Notes: generated from the sequence alone by a model not told the origin. 54,862 nucleotides of DNA from a bacterium (GCA_030619885.1 JAUXAN010000012.1:1-54862), one strand, 5' to 3'. Positions 1 through 9,247 are shown, counted from the first letter of the stretch. Numbers and translations: made by a program.

Positions 1-72
1 ATGAGGTGTAAGCGAGGGGAAGAGTTTGATTTTTCAATAATGATAGTATAAACACGAGTGTTCATTCACCAC

Positions 73-90
73 GCACTTATGCATAAGTGG
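73..90. repeat. 16-bp perfect palindrome
   Basis: A perfect inverted repeat, cacttatgcataagtg (74-89). The same palindrome is the core of the hairpin in the repeat copies at 9803 and 11552, so this is probably a fragment or isolated core of that family. Confidence 0.6.
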
Positions 91-150
91 GTGGCAGGTT
101 GGACAAATTGCACGAATTTCTTTTATTCTTCTTTTTGAGAAGTTTCTATG

Positions 151-237
151 TTATTCGTGTGCATTCGATTAATCTGTCCCGTTAGATGCTTGCTATCTAA
201 CGGGGTAAATGTGATTCGTGGGTATTTTTGCTTGACA
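151..237 (+). repeat. Hairpin-promoter repeat, copy 1
   Basis: About 85 bp with flanks shared with 9803-9876 and 11552-11625: a left arm like ttcgattaatctgtccc, a hairpin, a right arm like aaatgtgattcgtgg, then a T-rich tract and a TTGACA-like hexamer. The hairpin here (ccgttagat and its complement around a six-base loop) differs from the ATGCAT-centred palindrome of the other copies, yet pairing is kept. This suggests the structure matters more than the primary sequence. Confidence 0.65.
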
Positions 238-260
238 AAAAATTTTATTTATTGTAATAT
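232..260 (+). promoter_or_regulatory. Sigma-70-type promoter of the polysaccharide operon
   Basis: TTGACA at 232-237, a 17-bp spacer and TAATAT at 255-260. Only 8 nt separate the -10 from the ATG at 269 and there is no Shine-Dalgarno sequence, so the transcript should be leaderless or almost so. Confidence 0.75.
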
Positions 261-268
261 AGTAGAAA

Positions 269-727
269 ATGAAAAGGATTGCTTTGGCCGTCGCTGGCAT
301 ATTCATAGCAAGTGCAATCTTTGCACAGGAAATAAGGAGGGAAAGGGGTGAGAGTTATACATATTTAGATAAGGGCAAGGAACTGCATATAAGGGTCCAG
401 ATCTGGGGAGAAGTACATAGCCCTGGCATATACTCGGTGCCAAATGGGACAGATTTGATAGCTTTGATTTCGCTCGCAGGCGGACCTTCTGATGAAGCGA
501 ATCTTTCGGATGTGAAGATAGCGAGGTCTACTGAGAGCGCAAAAGTATTGAAGGTTAATGTGACCAAATATTTAAAAACAGGAAATAGGGAAGATGTGCC
601 GATACTTCAGCCCGGCGATACTGTGGTAGTCTCAGGAAACCTTTTTCACTTTCTATCGAAAATAGTGCGATTTCTCTCACAGGTCGCCATTGTGGCCTCG
701 ACCTATAACCTGTTTTTTGGAGAATGA
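269..727 (+). CDS. SLBB-domain polysaccharide export-type protein
   Basis: A 152-residue secreted protein with a signal peptide (about residues 1-19, cleavage after IFAQ). One SLBB/beta-grasp domain (about 40-125) shows the family motif GEVHSPGIYSVPNGTDLIA and ends in a ligand-exit motif, LQPGDTVVVSG. Full Wza-type exporters also carry an N-terminal poly-export domain, which is absent here, so this is a minimal SLBB protein. It ends in a hydrophobic stretch (about 130-150) that may be membrane-associated. It is the first gene of a tight operon with a Wzz/tyrosine kinase, which supports a role in exopolysaccharide export. Translation probably starts on a leaderless transcript. Confidence 0.8.
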   Translation: MKRIALAVAGIFIASAIFAQEIRRERGESYTYLDKGKELHIRVQIWGEVHSPGIYSVPNGTDLIALISLAGGPSDEANLSDVKIARSTESAKVLKVNVTKYLKTGNREDVPILQPGDTVVVSGNLFHFLSKIVRFLSQVAIVASTYNLFFGE

Positions 728-737
728 AGTAGGTAAT

Positions 738-1781
738 ATGAAAAATTTCATGTTTGTTTTTTTAACTTTTACAATGGTTGGGCCCTTATATGGAGAGTTC
801 AATCGGACAACGGGGTTGATAGATATACCCACAGCGTATATTCTTCCGCATATGATTTACCGTGGAAATATATACGGCTCTTTTGCTATGGGAGACGATC
901 CAAACTCTGTTGATTTCGATTTTACAGTTGCGCTTGGGCTCTACGACAAAGTCGAGGTGGCGGTATCGATATTTACAACGCAGGAATTCGCCTTCCATGG
1001 TGTCTACCAGATATTGAAGGAATCTGCTGCAACCCCTGCAGTAGCCTTTGGCATACACGATATAGCGAATAAAAGGTATGTATCATCTGTCGGAAGCGAC
1101 TCTACATGGGCAGATGACATGACCTATCTGAGAAGATGCAGTGAACAGTTCTCACTCTTTTTAATAACGAGTAAAGATTTCAAAAAATTGGGTACCTATC
1201 ATCTGGGTTTCGGCAGAGGAAAGTTTGTCGGTTACGGACCGAGGAGCAAGCTATTCAACACAGATATATTCTCTGATGATATTCATAATGAGGCATTTGG
1301 ATTCTTCTGGGGCGTTCAGATTGATTTTTCCCCCAATTTTGAACAGCTCTTCGATTTCGACGGTAGAGATTTCAATATAGGATGGAGATACATACACGAC
1401 TATTTTGACCTCTCCATCGCCATTACGAAACTTGAACACAAACTGGGTAGAGAAGAACATCTTGCCAACAGATTCTCGTTCGGAGCATCGGTCAATTCAG
1501 GAGTTCTCAAAGGTGCACCCATTTCTTCTATTTCAGGGACTGTCAAAGACAAAAAAACAGGAACCCCCCTGAAAGCTATCATCTCCTTTCCTGGAACAAA
1601 AATCGCCAGCATAATGACGGCCCCGAATACAGGGAGATTTACTGTTTCAAATCTACCTGCAGGAAAGTTGATTATGCTCGTATACGCTCCAGGATATTTT
1701 TTACAGGCAAAGACCATTATCTTGAAAAAGAAAGAGAAGAAACTCGACTTTTTACTCTGTCCCAAAGAAGGAGAAAAGTGA
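738..1781 (+). CDS. YjbH-like outer-membrane protein with carboxypeptidase-regulatory-like domain
   Basis: 347 residues from the ATG at 738; an in-frame start at 690 exists but would put the signal peptide internally. The signal peptide is about residues 1-19. The mature end, EFNRTTGLIDIPTAY, is typical of YjbH/YmcA-like proteins of exopolysaccharide operons, followed by a beta-rich barrel region (about 20-260) and a C-terminal CarboxypepD_reg-like beta-sandwich (about 265-345). The protein is a clear paralogue of the N-terminal 320 residues of the product of 3925-5529: both have GTYHLGFGRG and FDFDGRDFNIG. It probably sits in the outer membrane with the polysaccharide export machinery. It overlaps the next gene's upstream GTG. 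Confidence 0.75.
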   Translation: MKNFMFVFLTFTMVGPLYGEFNRTTGLIDIPTAYILPHMIYRGNIYGSFAMGDDPNSVDFDFTVALGLYDKVEVAVSIFTTQEFAFHGVYQILKESAATPAVAFGIHDIANKRYVSSVGSDSTWADDMTYLRRCSEQFSLFLITSKDFKKLGTYHLGFGRGKFVGYGPRSKLFNTDIFSDDIHNEAFGFFWGVQIDFSPNFEQLFDFDGRDFNIGWRYIHDYFDLSIAITKLEHKLGREEHLANRFSFGASVNSGVLKGAPISSISGTVKDKKTGTPLKAIISFPGTKIASIMTAPNTGRFTVSNLPAGKLIMLVYAPGYFLQAKTIILKKKEKKLDFLLCPKEGEK

Positions 1782-1783
1782 CA

Positions 1784-3928
1784 ATGGAAAAAGAGACGCA
1801 GATAGATGTCAAGAATTATCTCAATATCCTGCTTCGGAGGAAATGGATAATTCTTGTATCTTTTGCTTCGATTCTCATTTTTACCTTCGTATTGACCGAG
1901 CACAAGACACCCACCTATCAAGCGACAGCGACTGTTATGCTCTCCCAAAAAGGTGGTTTACCAGAATTCAGTTATATGGGTTATGTTGATAGAAGAAATA
2001 TCATAAACAATCAGATTGAGATTATAAAGAGCTCAGCGGTCATGAACAAGGCTGTAGAGAAGATTAAAGAAAAAGAACCCGAGTCTCCCCTTCTCAGTAA
2101 TCCAGCACTGTGGAGTATGATCGCAGGGGTCTCTGTTGCTACATACAAGAATACCGATATAATCAAAATCTCAGCCACAGCTTCTTCTGGAAAAGATGCT
2201 GCCACTGTCGCGAATGCGGTTGCAGACGCCTTTAAAGAATATAATCTACAGTACATAAAGGGAGAGATCAACGAGGTGCGTTCATTCTTAGAAGAACAGC
2301 TGCCGCAGGTGAAAGAAAGATTAAAAAAAACGGAAGAGAGATTAAGAAAGTTCAAAGAAGAAAACAGAATAGTCTCCCTTACAGCTGAGACAAGCGAGTT
2401 GACTTCAAAGTTATCAGAATTTGACAGATTTTACAACGAAACTGAAACCGAACTCCTCTCTTCTAAAAAACGACTTGACTATCTGAGAGAACAACTAAAA
2501 AAATCACAGAGTACCCTTATAGAGGATATAACCGAAGTCTCGAGTCCATACATACAACAACTTCGCATGGAATTAGTCTCTTTGCAAACGGATTACTCCA
2601 GATTCCTTGTTCAGGGTTTAACCGAGGACCATCCTGCCATGGTTGAAATGAACGAAAGAATAGAAGAGACAAAGAAAAAATTGAGGGAGGAGACCCAGAA
2701 ACTTCTCAAAGATGAACTGTCTATTTCAGACCCACTAAAGTTCTCTCAAAATTTGATTGAAAACATATTGTCGTTAGAGGTAGATATAGCATCGCTTGAG
2801 GCAAAGAAGAATGCTCTATCGAAACTGATAAAAGAGTATACAAAAAGTTTGCTCACTCTACCAGAGAAAGAACTGGATCTTGCAAGATTGAAAAGGGAGT
2901 ATGATGTGAATGAGAATATCTACAAAATGCTTACTCAGAAATACGAAGAGATCAAGATATCAGAAGCTGGAAAAGTATCCGAGGTGAATATAATAGACTA
3001 CGCTACACCCCCTTCATTTCCCATCTCTCCCAAAAAGAAGCAGAATATTGCTTTTGGATTTGTAATCGGGATAGGTCTTGGACTGTCTTTTGCTTTCCTG
3101 TTGGAATTTTTAGATACCTCGATAAAGAATGCTGAAGACCTTGAGAGATATGTAAAACTTCCTCTATTAGGCTCACTGCCGAGTATGAATGTCAACAAAA
3201 AACATCACAACCCGATCAGCGAGGCAGATGCCTTGAAAAATACAATCATAACTCACTCTTCCCCAAAGTCTCCAGCCTCGGAGTCTTATCGGACGCTGCG
3301 GACGAACTTGAGATTTTCAAAGCCTGATTATCCAATAAAGACTTTATTAATAACGAGTGCAGCACCCAAGGAGGGAAAATCCACTGTTTCATCTAATTTG
3401 GCAATTACGATAGCGCAAGCAGGGTTTAAAACACTGCTCGCCGAATCCGATTTGAGACGTCCTGTGCTTCATACGATTTTTGATATTAAATCCAAGCCTG
3501 GATTGACAGAGTTCGTTGTAGGTAAAAGTAGACTGGATGAGGTCGTTAAACCGACTAATATAGAAAATCTCTATGTATTACCATCTGGCTCTCTTCCACC
3601 GAACCCTTCCGAGCTGCTCGGGTCTTCAAAAATGAACAGAACGATTAAGAAATTGAAGGATAAATTTCAATTTTTGGTCTTCGATTCTCCTCCGATTCTT
3701 GCAGTTACAGATGCATCCGTATTATCATCTGAAATGGATGGTGTTTTAATGGTTATTAAGGCGGGTAAGACTGACAGGAGCGCGGTGGTACGCTCAAAGG
3801 AACTTTTGAAAAATGTAAAGGCAAATCTCCTTGGCGCAGTCTTAAATGTCATACCTCAGAAAGGATTTTATAGCACCTATGAATATTATTACTATTATAG
3901 CGAAGATAAGAAAGGAAGGAGGGCATGA
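1784..3928 (+). CDS. Wzz/GumC chain-length protein fused to BY-kinase (CpsD-like)
   Basis: About 714 residues. Order: cytoplasmic tail, first TM (about 22-38), Wzz domain and long periplasmic coiled coil (about 45-400), second TM (about 415-440), then a cytoplasmic P-loop tyrosine kinase. Kinase motifs seen: Walker A APKEGKSTVSS (near residue 527), Walker A' AESDLRRPVLH, and Walker B FLVFDSPPI. The C-terminus is a tyrosine cluster, YSTYEYYYYYSEDK, the usual autophosphorylation tail. Such proteins set polymer length by cycles of oligomerisation and phosphorylation. Start: AAGGAG at 1768-1773 is 10 nt before ATG 1784; GTG 1778, overlapping the upstream stop, is the alternative. The stop overlaps the next ATG (ATGA). 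Confidence 0.92.
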   Translation: MEKETQIDVKNYLNILLRRKWIILVSFASILIFTFVLTEHKTPTYQATATVMLSQKGGLPEFSYMGYVDRRNIINNQIEIIKSSAVMNKAVEKIKEKEPESPLLSNPALWSMIAGVSVATYKNTDIIKISATASSGKDAATVANAVADAFKEYNLQYIKGEINEVRSFLEEQLPQVKERLKKTEERLRKFKEENRIVSLTAETSELTSKLSEFDRFYNETETELLSSKKRLDYLREQLKKSQSTLIEDITEVSSPYIQQLRMELVSLQTDYSRFLVQGLTEDHPAMVEMNERIEETKKKLREETQKLLKDELSISDPLKFSQNLIENILSLEVDIASLEAKKNALSKLIKEYTKSLLTLPEKELDLARLKREYDVNENIYKMLTQKYEEIKISEAGKVSEVNIIDYATPPSFPISPKKKQNIAFGFVIGIGLGLSFAFLLEFLDTSIKNAEDLERYVKLPLLGSLPSMNVNKKHHNPISEADALKNTIITHSSPKSPASESYRTLRTNLRFSKPDYPIKTLLITSAAPKEGKSTVSSNLAITIAQAGFKTLLAESDLRRPVLHTIFDIKSKPGLTEFVVGKSRLDEVVKPTNIENLYVLPSGSLPPNPSELLGSSKMNRTIKKLKDKFQFLVFDSPPILAVTDASVLSSEMDGVLMVIKAGKTDRSAVVRSKELLKNVKANLLGAVLNVIPQKGFYSTYEYYYYYSEDKKGRRA

Positions 3929-5529
3929 AAAAGTTAATTTTTTCTATTTTATTCATCATTCCATCTATCTGTGCAGCAGAGTTCAACAGAACGACAGGGG
4001 TCATTGATATTCCTACCGCTTATGTAATTCCTAAAGGTGTGATAAAGGTAGCGATGACGGGTTCATTTACAAATCTTGGGGCACTCAACCCTGGGGATGC
4101 AGACTTCACAATAAGTTATGGGCTATTTGATAGGGCGGAACTTGCACTTACATCCTATACATTCAGCGATTATTCTCTGAATGCGATCTTCCAGATACTT
4201 AAAGACGAAGGCAGACCCCCTGGAGTAGCTTTTGGTATAGACGATTTGACCTATCGCAGACATATATCTTCATTAGGTGGAGAAGACGATGAGTGGGAAG
4301 ACGATGCTTTGTACCCTTTGAGATGTTCTGAACAGTTCTCTGTTTTTCTGATAATGAGCAAGAACTTTGGCAAGTGGGGAACATACCATTTAGGTTTTGG
4401 AAGGGGAAGATTCATAGGGTATGGACCAAGAAGCAGTCTGTTCAACTCGGATATCTTTTCTGATGTAGAACATAACGATGCTGTTGGGACCTTCTGGGGC
4501 GGAGAGATAGAATTCATGCCCGGTTTGTGGTCTATGTTCGATTTTGATGGGAGAGATTTCAACATTGGAATGAAATTCAAACATCCATATTTTGATATTG
4601 GACTCTCTGCTGTAAAGATCGAACACAGACTACCGAATACCCAAAAACTTTTCACCAGAGTAGCATTCGGCATTTCAGTGAATAGCACATGGATGATGCC
4701 AAGAGAACCTGTATTGGCAACGATAAGAGGTGTTATAAAAGATAGAGTAACAAAAGAGCCAATAGATGCAATCATTTCCTTCCCTGCAACGGACATTCCC
4801 AGTGTAAAGACCACTGATGGGGAATATACCGTCACCCTGCCTCCAGGGAAATACACAATTCGAATATCTAAAAAAGACTATATTGGAAAAGGAGAAATGA
4901 TTGATATAAAGGAAGTGGAAGAGTATGTATATAATTTTAGTTTAAAGAAAAGTAGGGCAGCTATAGAGCGTGAAGAACTTGAGAAGAAGAGGATTGTCGA
5001 GATTGAACAACATATGGATAAGGGTGTTTTCTATTTCATATCGAATAAATTAAAGGAAGCGACCAGCGAATTTCAAACTATCCTCGTATTGGATCCTACA
5101 AATCAGAAAGCGCTCAACTATCTGGGACTTTTAAGGGAGAAGAGAGAGAGCGCAATTTCGTTACATAAGGAAAAGGCATACGACTATGAGGCTGAAGGTA
5201 AATATAGCAAGGCAATGAGTGAGTGGGAGGCTGTTCTGGAGTATGACTCTTCTGATATGGAGTCGCTGAAAGCTATTTCTAATTTAAAGGCAAAACTTGC
5301 TGCTGCTCGCAAACCAAAGCCTCCTCCAAGGCCCACAAGACCTACTCCTAAAAAACCAACACTTTCCAAAGCAGAGATAGATAAACTCGTCAAAGAAGGG
5401 ATTGGGGCTTATATGAGCGAAAACTATAAAGAGGCTATCAGTATATTTAAAAAAGTGCTCGCCGTTGACCCTGGCAATGCCAAGGCAAAGAAATATCTTG
5501 GCAAGACACAGAAGCGGTTGGAGGGATAG
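3925..5529 (+). CDS. YjbH-like outer-membrane protein with CarboxypepD_reg and TPR domains
   Basis: 534 residues: signal peptide (1-18), YjbH-like barrel region beginning EFNRTTGVIDIPTAY, a carboxypeptidase-regulatory-like beta-sandwich (about 265-345), then TPR repeats (about 365-535) interrupted by a proline/lysine-rich linker (about 455-475). The first 320 residues are paralogous to the product of 738-1781, so a duplication flanks the kinase gene. The added TPRs could recruit periplasmic partners of the polysaccharide machinery. The start overlaps the kinase stop (ATGA), with GGAGG upstream. Confidence 0.75.
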   Translation: MKKLIFSILFIIPSICAAEFNRTTGVIDIPTAYVIPKGVIKVAMTGSFTNLGALNPGDADFTISYGLFDRAELALTSYTFSDYSLNAIFQILKDEGRPPGVAFGIDDLTYRRHISSLGGEDDEWEDDALYPLRCSEQFSVFLIMSKNFGKWGTYHLGFGRGRFIGYGPRSSLFNSDIFSDVEHNDAVGTFWGGEIEFMPGLWSMFDFDGRDFNIGMKFKHPYFDIGLSAVKIEHRLPNTQKLFTRVAFGISVNSTWMMPREPVLATIRGVIKDRVTKEPIDAIISFPATDIPSVKTTDGEYTVTLPPGKYTIRISKKDYIGKGEMIDIKEVEEYVYNFSLKKSRAAIEREELEKKRIVEIEQHMDKGVFYFISNKLKEATSEFQTILVLDPTNQKALNYLGLLREKRESAISLHKEKAYDYEAEGKYSKAMSEWEAVLEYDSSDMESLKAISNLKAKLAAARKPKPPPRPTRPTPKKPTLSKAEIDKLVKEGIGAYMSENYKEAISIFKKVLAVDPGNAKAKKYLGKTQKRLEG

Positions 5530-5530
5530 G

Positions 5531-6481
5531 GTGGAAAAGAAATTTCTTACAAGACTTGGTTTAACATCATTGGTTCTTTTGATGGTGCTTCTCGCAACGG
5601 GCGTCTTCTATCTATATCGTTCTTTACCGAAAGGACCATCGGCTCCAACTCGTGAGAATATGCAAAAAGAGGCGAACTCAGTTTTAACATCCCTTGCATC
5701 ATCTATCAGTAATATGACATACGATGCAATAGATGAAGATGAGTACGACCCACTAACAGCAGCGGTTAATACCGCTAAATCAATTCGTAAGGCAATTGAC
5801 CATATAGTCATAACGAACAACGATGAAGAGATAATAACTTCGACAGATATTAAAACTTTCGGATTTTTCCAAAAATATGATCCTCCCAAAAACGACACTA
5901 CTTTAGTCTTCGCATCATCTCCAATTGAATATAGGAAAAAAAAGATAGCGACTGCATACATCGGTTTAAAAATAGAGACGCCAGAGAGTGAAGCTCTACC
6001 TGTTAAAAAAACCGTGGTGAACTTCGCTATCGTCTTTGTAATACTTGGTATCGTCTATGTTTTCTTTCTGGTTTTACTCTCTTTGAAACCACTCGCTGAG
6101 TTCAAGATGGCTCTTGCTGACAAGGCGAGTGAAGGACTCGGCGAGTTGATAAAGGAGAAAAAAAGAGAAGATGAGGCGGTGACAAAGAGGTTGACAGAGC
6201 ACAAAAGGGAAGAGAACGAGATTAGACGAAGGATAGAGAGTTTAAAAGAGGAGGGGTCCAAATTGAAGGAGAGGGTGGAACCAGCTAAAGTTAAATCTCC
6301 ACCTATTTTCGCACAACCTACTGGAGCACAGAAGATAGTTAGACCAACTGAAAAGGAAGTTAAAGGGCCACCTCCAGAGGTTAAAAGAATATCCAAACCT
6401 GCTCCTGAAAAGGAGAAGATAGAATCGATAAGGGAACGCATAAAGAAACTCGAGAAAAGGATTGACAGAGAACCTCGATAA
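5531..6481 (+). CDS. Two-TM sensor-like protein with cytoplasmic coiled coil
   Basis: 316 residues from GTG 5531, placed 1 nt after the preceding TAG with GGAGG at 5520-5524; the longer in-frame reading from 5465 lies inside the upstream gene. TM1 is about residues 9-30, then a 130-residue extracytoplasmic domain resembling a single Cache/PAS-like sensor, TM2 about 168-192, and a charged cytoplasmic coiled coil with a proline-rich segment. No kinase, cyclase or HAMP catalytic part is present. As the last gene of the polysaccharide operon it may sense or scaffold. Its specific function is unknown. Confidence 0.6.
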   Translation: MEKKFLTRLGLTSLVLLMVLLATGVFYLYRSLPKGPSAPTRENMQKEANSVLTSLASSISNMTYDAIDEDEYDPLTAAVNTAKSIRKAIDHIVITNNDEEIITSTDIKTFGFFQKYDPPKNDTTLVFASSPIEYRKKKIATAYIGLKIETPESEALPVKKTVVNFAIVFVILGIVYVFFLVLLSLKPLAEFKMALADKASEGLGELIKEKKREDEAVTKRLTEHKREENEIRRRIESLKEEGSKLKERVEPAKVKSPPIFAQPTGAQKIVRPTEKEVKGPPPEVKRISKPAPEKEKIESIRERIKKLEKRIDREPR

Positions 6482-6591
6482 CACCTATACCTATCAGGAC
6501 GAAAAAGTAGTGCACGCTTTCTGAATTAACCCATAACTGTTATTTTTAACACACAGTATTTGAATTGCAAAGTCCATAATATGTGTATTCT

Positions 6592-7758
6592 ATGCGAGTC
6601 AATATAATAATACTCGATGGTGTTGGTGTCGGCAGTCTACCAGATGCGAAATCTTACAATGATGAAGGGAGTAATACAATTGGAAACCTTGCAAAAAAGG
6701 TGGGAGGACTCTCTCTTCCAAATTTGCAAAAATTAGGGCTTGGGAATATCATTGAAATTAAAGGGATTCCACCTGCAAGTACACCTGTTGCTTCCTACGC
6801 TAAACTCGCTGAGGTGTCTTATGGCAAAGACAGTACATCAGGACACTGGGAACTATGCGGGGTTATACTGAATAGACCATTCCCTGTCTATTCTAAATTT
6901 CCTCCTGAGATAATATCTAAATTTGAAAAGAAGATAAAAAGGAAAACTATAGGGAATTTGCGGGCATCCGGAACAGAAATCATAAAGGAACTCGGGGAAG
7001 AACACATCAAAACAGGATACCCAATTGTCTATACTTCAGCCGATTCAGTCTTCCAACTTGCCGCTCACGAAGATATAATTCCTGTGAATCAACTCTATGA
7101 TTACTGTTTGATTGCGAGAGAGATATTAAAGGGGAAATGGAGTGTAGCAAGGGTTATAGCGAGACCATTCACAGGTGAAGTTGGAGATTTCAAAAGGACG
7201 GAACGAAGAAAGGATTTCTCGCTACCACCTCCATCTGCTACGCTGTTGGATGTGTTAAATAGAGCAAAGGTTCCTGTCATTGGGCTTGGAAAGATAGACG
7301 ATATTTTCGCAAACAGAGGGCTTACTGAGAGTTACCATACTGTGGATAATCTTAAATGTATGGATTATATAATTGAGATGATGGGTAGATTAAAATCAGG
7401 GCTTGTGATTTCCAATTTGGTCGAGTTCGATATGGTATGGGGACACAGAAATAATTCTAATGGATTTTATAAAGGACTCAAGGATTTCGACAATTGGCTT
7501 GCAAAATTGGAAACGAAGATTGAGGAAGAAGACATAGTGATAATCACTGCAGACCATGGATGTGACCCCACCACCCCAAGCACAGATCATTCGAGAGAAT
7601 ATGCGCCTCTTTTAATGTTTGGAGAAAAGGTATCTGAAGGGGTGAATTTGGGTATAAGAAATTCTTTTGCTGATGTGGGTAAGACAGTGGGCGAAATCTT
7701 TCGAGTTAAAAATAATCTATGTGGAGAAAGTTTCTTATGCAAGATATGGAAAAATTGA
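6592..7758 (+). CDS. deoB: Phosphopentomutase
   Basis: 388 residues from ATG 6592; an in-frame GTG at 6583 is less likely because the family starts right at the MRVNIIILDGVGVG strand. It is an alkaline-phosphatase-superfamily metalloenzyme interconverting ribose/deoxyribose 1- and 5-phosphate. Visible motifs: metal-binding DGVGVG, the phospho-acceptor region KDSTSGHWE, and ITADHGCDPTTPSTDHSREY, carrying the C-terminal metal ligands. Length is normal. It overlaps cdd by 22 nt, forming a nucleoside-salvage pair. Confidence 0.95.
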   Translation: MRVNIIILDGVGVGSLPDAKSYNDEGSNTIGNLAKKVGGLSLPNLQKLGLGNIIEIKGIPPASTPVASYAKLAEVSYGKDSTSGHWELCGVILNRPFPVYSKFPPEIISKFEKKIKRKTIGNLRASGTEIIKELGEEHIKTGYPIVYTSADSVFQLAAHEDIIPVNQLYDYCLIAREILKGKWSVARVIARPFTGEVGDFKRTERRKDFSLPPPSATLLDVLNRAKVPVIGLGKIDDIFANRGLTESYHTVDNLKCMDYIIEMMGRLKSGLVISNLVEFDMVWGHRNNSNGFYKGLKDFDNWLAKLETKIEEEDIVIITADHGCDPTTPSTDHSREYAPLLMFGEKVSEGVNLGIRNSFADVGKTVGEIFRVKNNLCGESFLCKIWKN

Positions 7759-8123
7759 TAAGACTTGCCAAAAAGGCGCATCAGAATGCATATGCACCAT
7801 ATTCTAAATTCAAAGTGGGTGCCGTTCTTTTAACAAAAGCTGGAAATATATATTCTGGATGCAATGTTGAAAATGCATCTTATGGGTTGAGTATATGTGC
7901 AGAAAGGGTGGCAATGAGTAACGCAATAACAAATGGCGAAAAGGAATTCGAGAATTTGGTGGTCTATACAGATAGAAAAGAATTTTTCCTTCCATGCGGT
8001 GCCTGCCGCCAATTCATATCAGAATTCACTGATGAATTGAAAATAATTATCGTTAATGGAATGGATAAGATAAAAATAACAAATATAAAAGAACTACTGC
8101 CCGAGAAATTCAAATTAAGCTAA
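7737..8123 (+). CDS. cdd: Cytidine deaminase
   Basis: 128 residues, the short homotetrameric type. It deaminates cytidine and deoxycytidine to the uridine forms using zinc bound by the cysteine of CAERVA (with the catalytic Glu) and the two cysteines of PCGAC. The substrate-site motif PYSKFKVGAVL is also present. ATG 7737 is chosen because GGAG lies 10 nt upstream; ATG 7746 is the alternative. It overlaps the end of deoB, so the two are probably cotranscribed and translationally coupled. Confidence 0.95.
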   Translation: MQDMEKLIRLAKKAHQNAYAPYSKFKVGAVLLTKAGNIYSGCNVENASYGLSICAERVAMSNAITNGEKEFENLVVYTDRKEFFLPCGACRQFISEFTDELKIIIVNGMDKIKITNIKELLPEKFKLS

Positions 8124-8140
8124 CCCCCAATAATTCATTA

Positions 8141-8296
8141 ATAAACCACGAGATTACACAAGATTATCACAAGATGTTAAAAAACAAAGAGATTGCAAGA
8201 AAAAACTGAGAAAATTTTTTACCCAGAAGATGCAAAGAAAAATTCTTTCAATTTTTATCTAATCTGTGCAAATCTGTGTTAATCTGTGGTTACTGT
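8141..8296. repeat. Intergenic repeats of the 'cacagattaacacag' family
   Basis: Two opposed arms: accacgagattacacaag (8144 onward) and atctgtgttaatctgtgg (8272 onward). Related arms occur at 9127-9158, 11004-11012, 11126-11147, 23173-23188, 48838-48851 and 51540-51557. The opposed arms between convergent genes could form a weak long-range stem. Confidence 0.6.
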
Positions 8297-8307
8297 ATTG
8301 TCTCAGT

Positions 8308-9183
8308 TTATTGAGGATAGAATATTTTATATACTTCCACTTTACTGTCTTCGTTGTTAACAATATAGAGTTGGTCATATCTATCGGTTACGATACCTGT
8401 GGGAGAATTTACTTTCACTGATTTCAGCCATTCGCATTCAGAAGAGAAAATGGAAATTTTGTTACTCTGAACATCAGTTACAAATATATTTCCATACCTG
8501 TCGGTACAGATATCCTTTGGTTTGTACAAAGAGTCGTCTATCGCAAATATGAAATTTCCAAATCTGTCATAAACTGCAACTCTGGAATTTCCTGAATCGC
8601 ATATCAATAAATTTCCACTTCGTGTGAAAAACAGTCCATTAGGCTCTTCAAGTTCCCCCTTTCCAATGATATGAGATTGTAACCTGTTTGCACGGATAGT
8701 AACTATTCTATCGTTTCCCACATCGGATACATAAATATCGCCAGCGGACGAGATGGCAATACCTGATGGTTTAGTCTTTGAGTCTATCGGTATAGTTTCG
8801 ATAAAATTTCCTCTGCGGTCAAATTTTTCAATACTCCTATTTTCATAATCAACCACATAAAGAGTCAGTCCTGTATACCTTATGTACTTTGGTTTTTTAA
8901 AAATAGGCTGTCCACCGAAATCGGACAGAACTTTACCATCCTTGCTAAATTTGACTATTCTTCTATTGCCTGTATCCGATACGAGTATCTCTTCCCTCTC
9001 ATTCACACAGATCCCGGTGGGATTTGTTAAGTCATCTGTGATTGAGTAGAGCCACTCAATTCTGGACGGAATTTTGTGCGGTTGAGAATAGTAGGTTGCA
9101 CAACCTGATATGAAGAAAAAAAGAAACCACAGATTACACAGCTTAACACAGATTTTAACCCTCTCCTGCCTCCCGGTAGACAT
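8308..9183 (-). CDS. NHL-repeat beta-propeller lipoprotein
   Basis: 291 residues from ATG 9183. A hydrophobic segment followed by lipobox ISGC (cysteine near residue 28) marks a lipoprotein. The rest is a series of NHL blades with recurrent motifs such as ILVSDTGNRRIVKFS, DIYVSDVGNDRIV and LLICDSGNSRVAVYD, giving a six-bladed propeller, probably periplasmic and for binding rather than catalysis. The signal-peptide codons for ICVKLCNLW lie inside a copy of the dispersed 'cacagattaacacag' repeat. No canonical start exists between the repeat and the lipobox, so the repeat is part of the gene or the true start is non-canonical. The Shine-Dalgarno is weak. Confidence 0.75.
   Translation of the reverse strand: MSTGRQERVKICVKLCNLWFLFFFISGCATYYSQPHKIPSRIEWLYSITDDLTNPTGICVNEREEILVSDTGNRRIVKFSKDGKVLSDFGGQPIFKKPKYIRYTGLTLYVVDYENRSIEKFDRRGNFIETIPIDSKTKPSGIAISSAGDIYVSDVGNDRIVTIRANRLQSHIIGKGELEEPNGLFFTRSGNLLICDSGNSRVAVYDRFGNFIFAIDDSLYKPKDICTDRYGNIFVTDVQSNKISIFSSECEWLKSVKVNSPTGIVTDRYDQLYIVNNEDSKVEVYKIFYPQ
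9127..9158 (-). repeat. Dispersed repeat copy inside the NHL lipoprotein signal peptide
   Basis: The + strand reads accacagattacacagc then ttaacacagattt, matching the intergenic repeat at 8141-8296 and 51540-51557. On the minus strand it is read in frame as part of the signal peptide of the lipoprotein at 8308-9183. Confidence 0.7.
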
Positions 9184-9247
9184 TATAAACCAGCAGAAAT
9201 TGTTTATACTTTCATCATAGATCAAAGAAAAAATTAACCACGGAAAC

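Noticed and set aside
1400-1948. Long antisense ORFs opposite the polysaccharide operon (for example 1400-1948 and 4251-4856 on the minus strand)
   Set aside because: Shadows of the plus-strand genes, without Shine-Dalgarno or family motifs.
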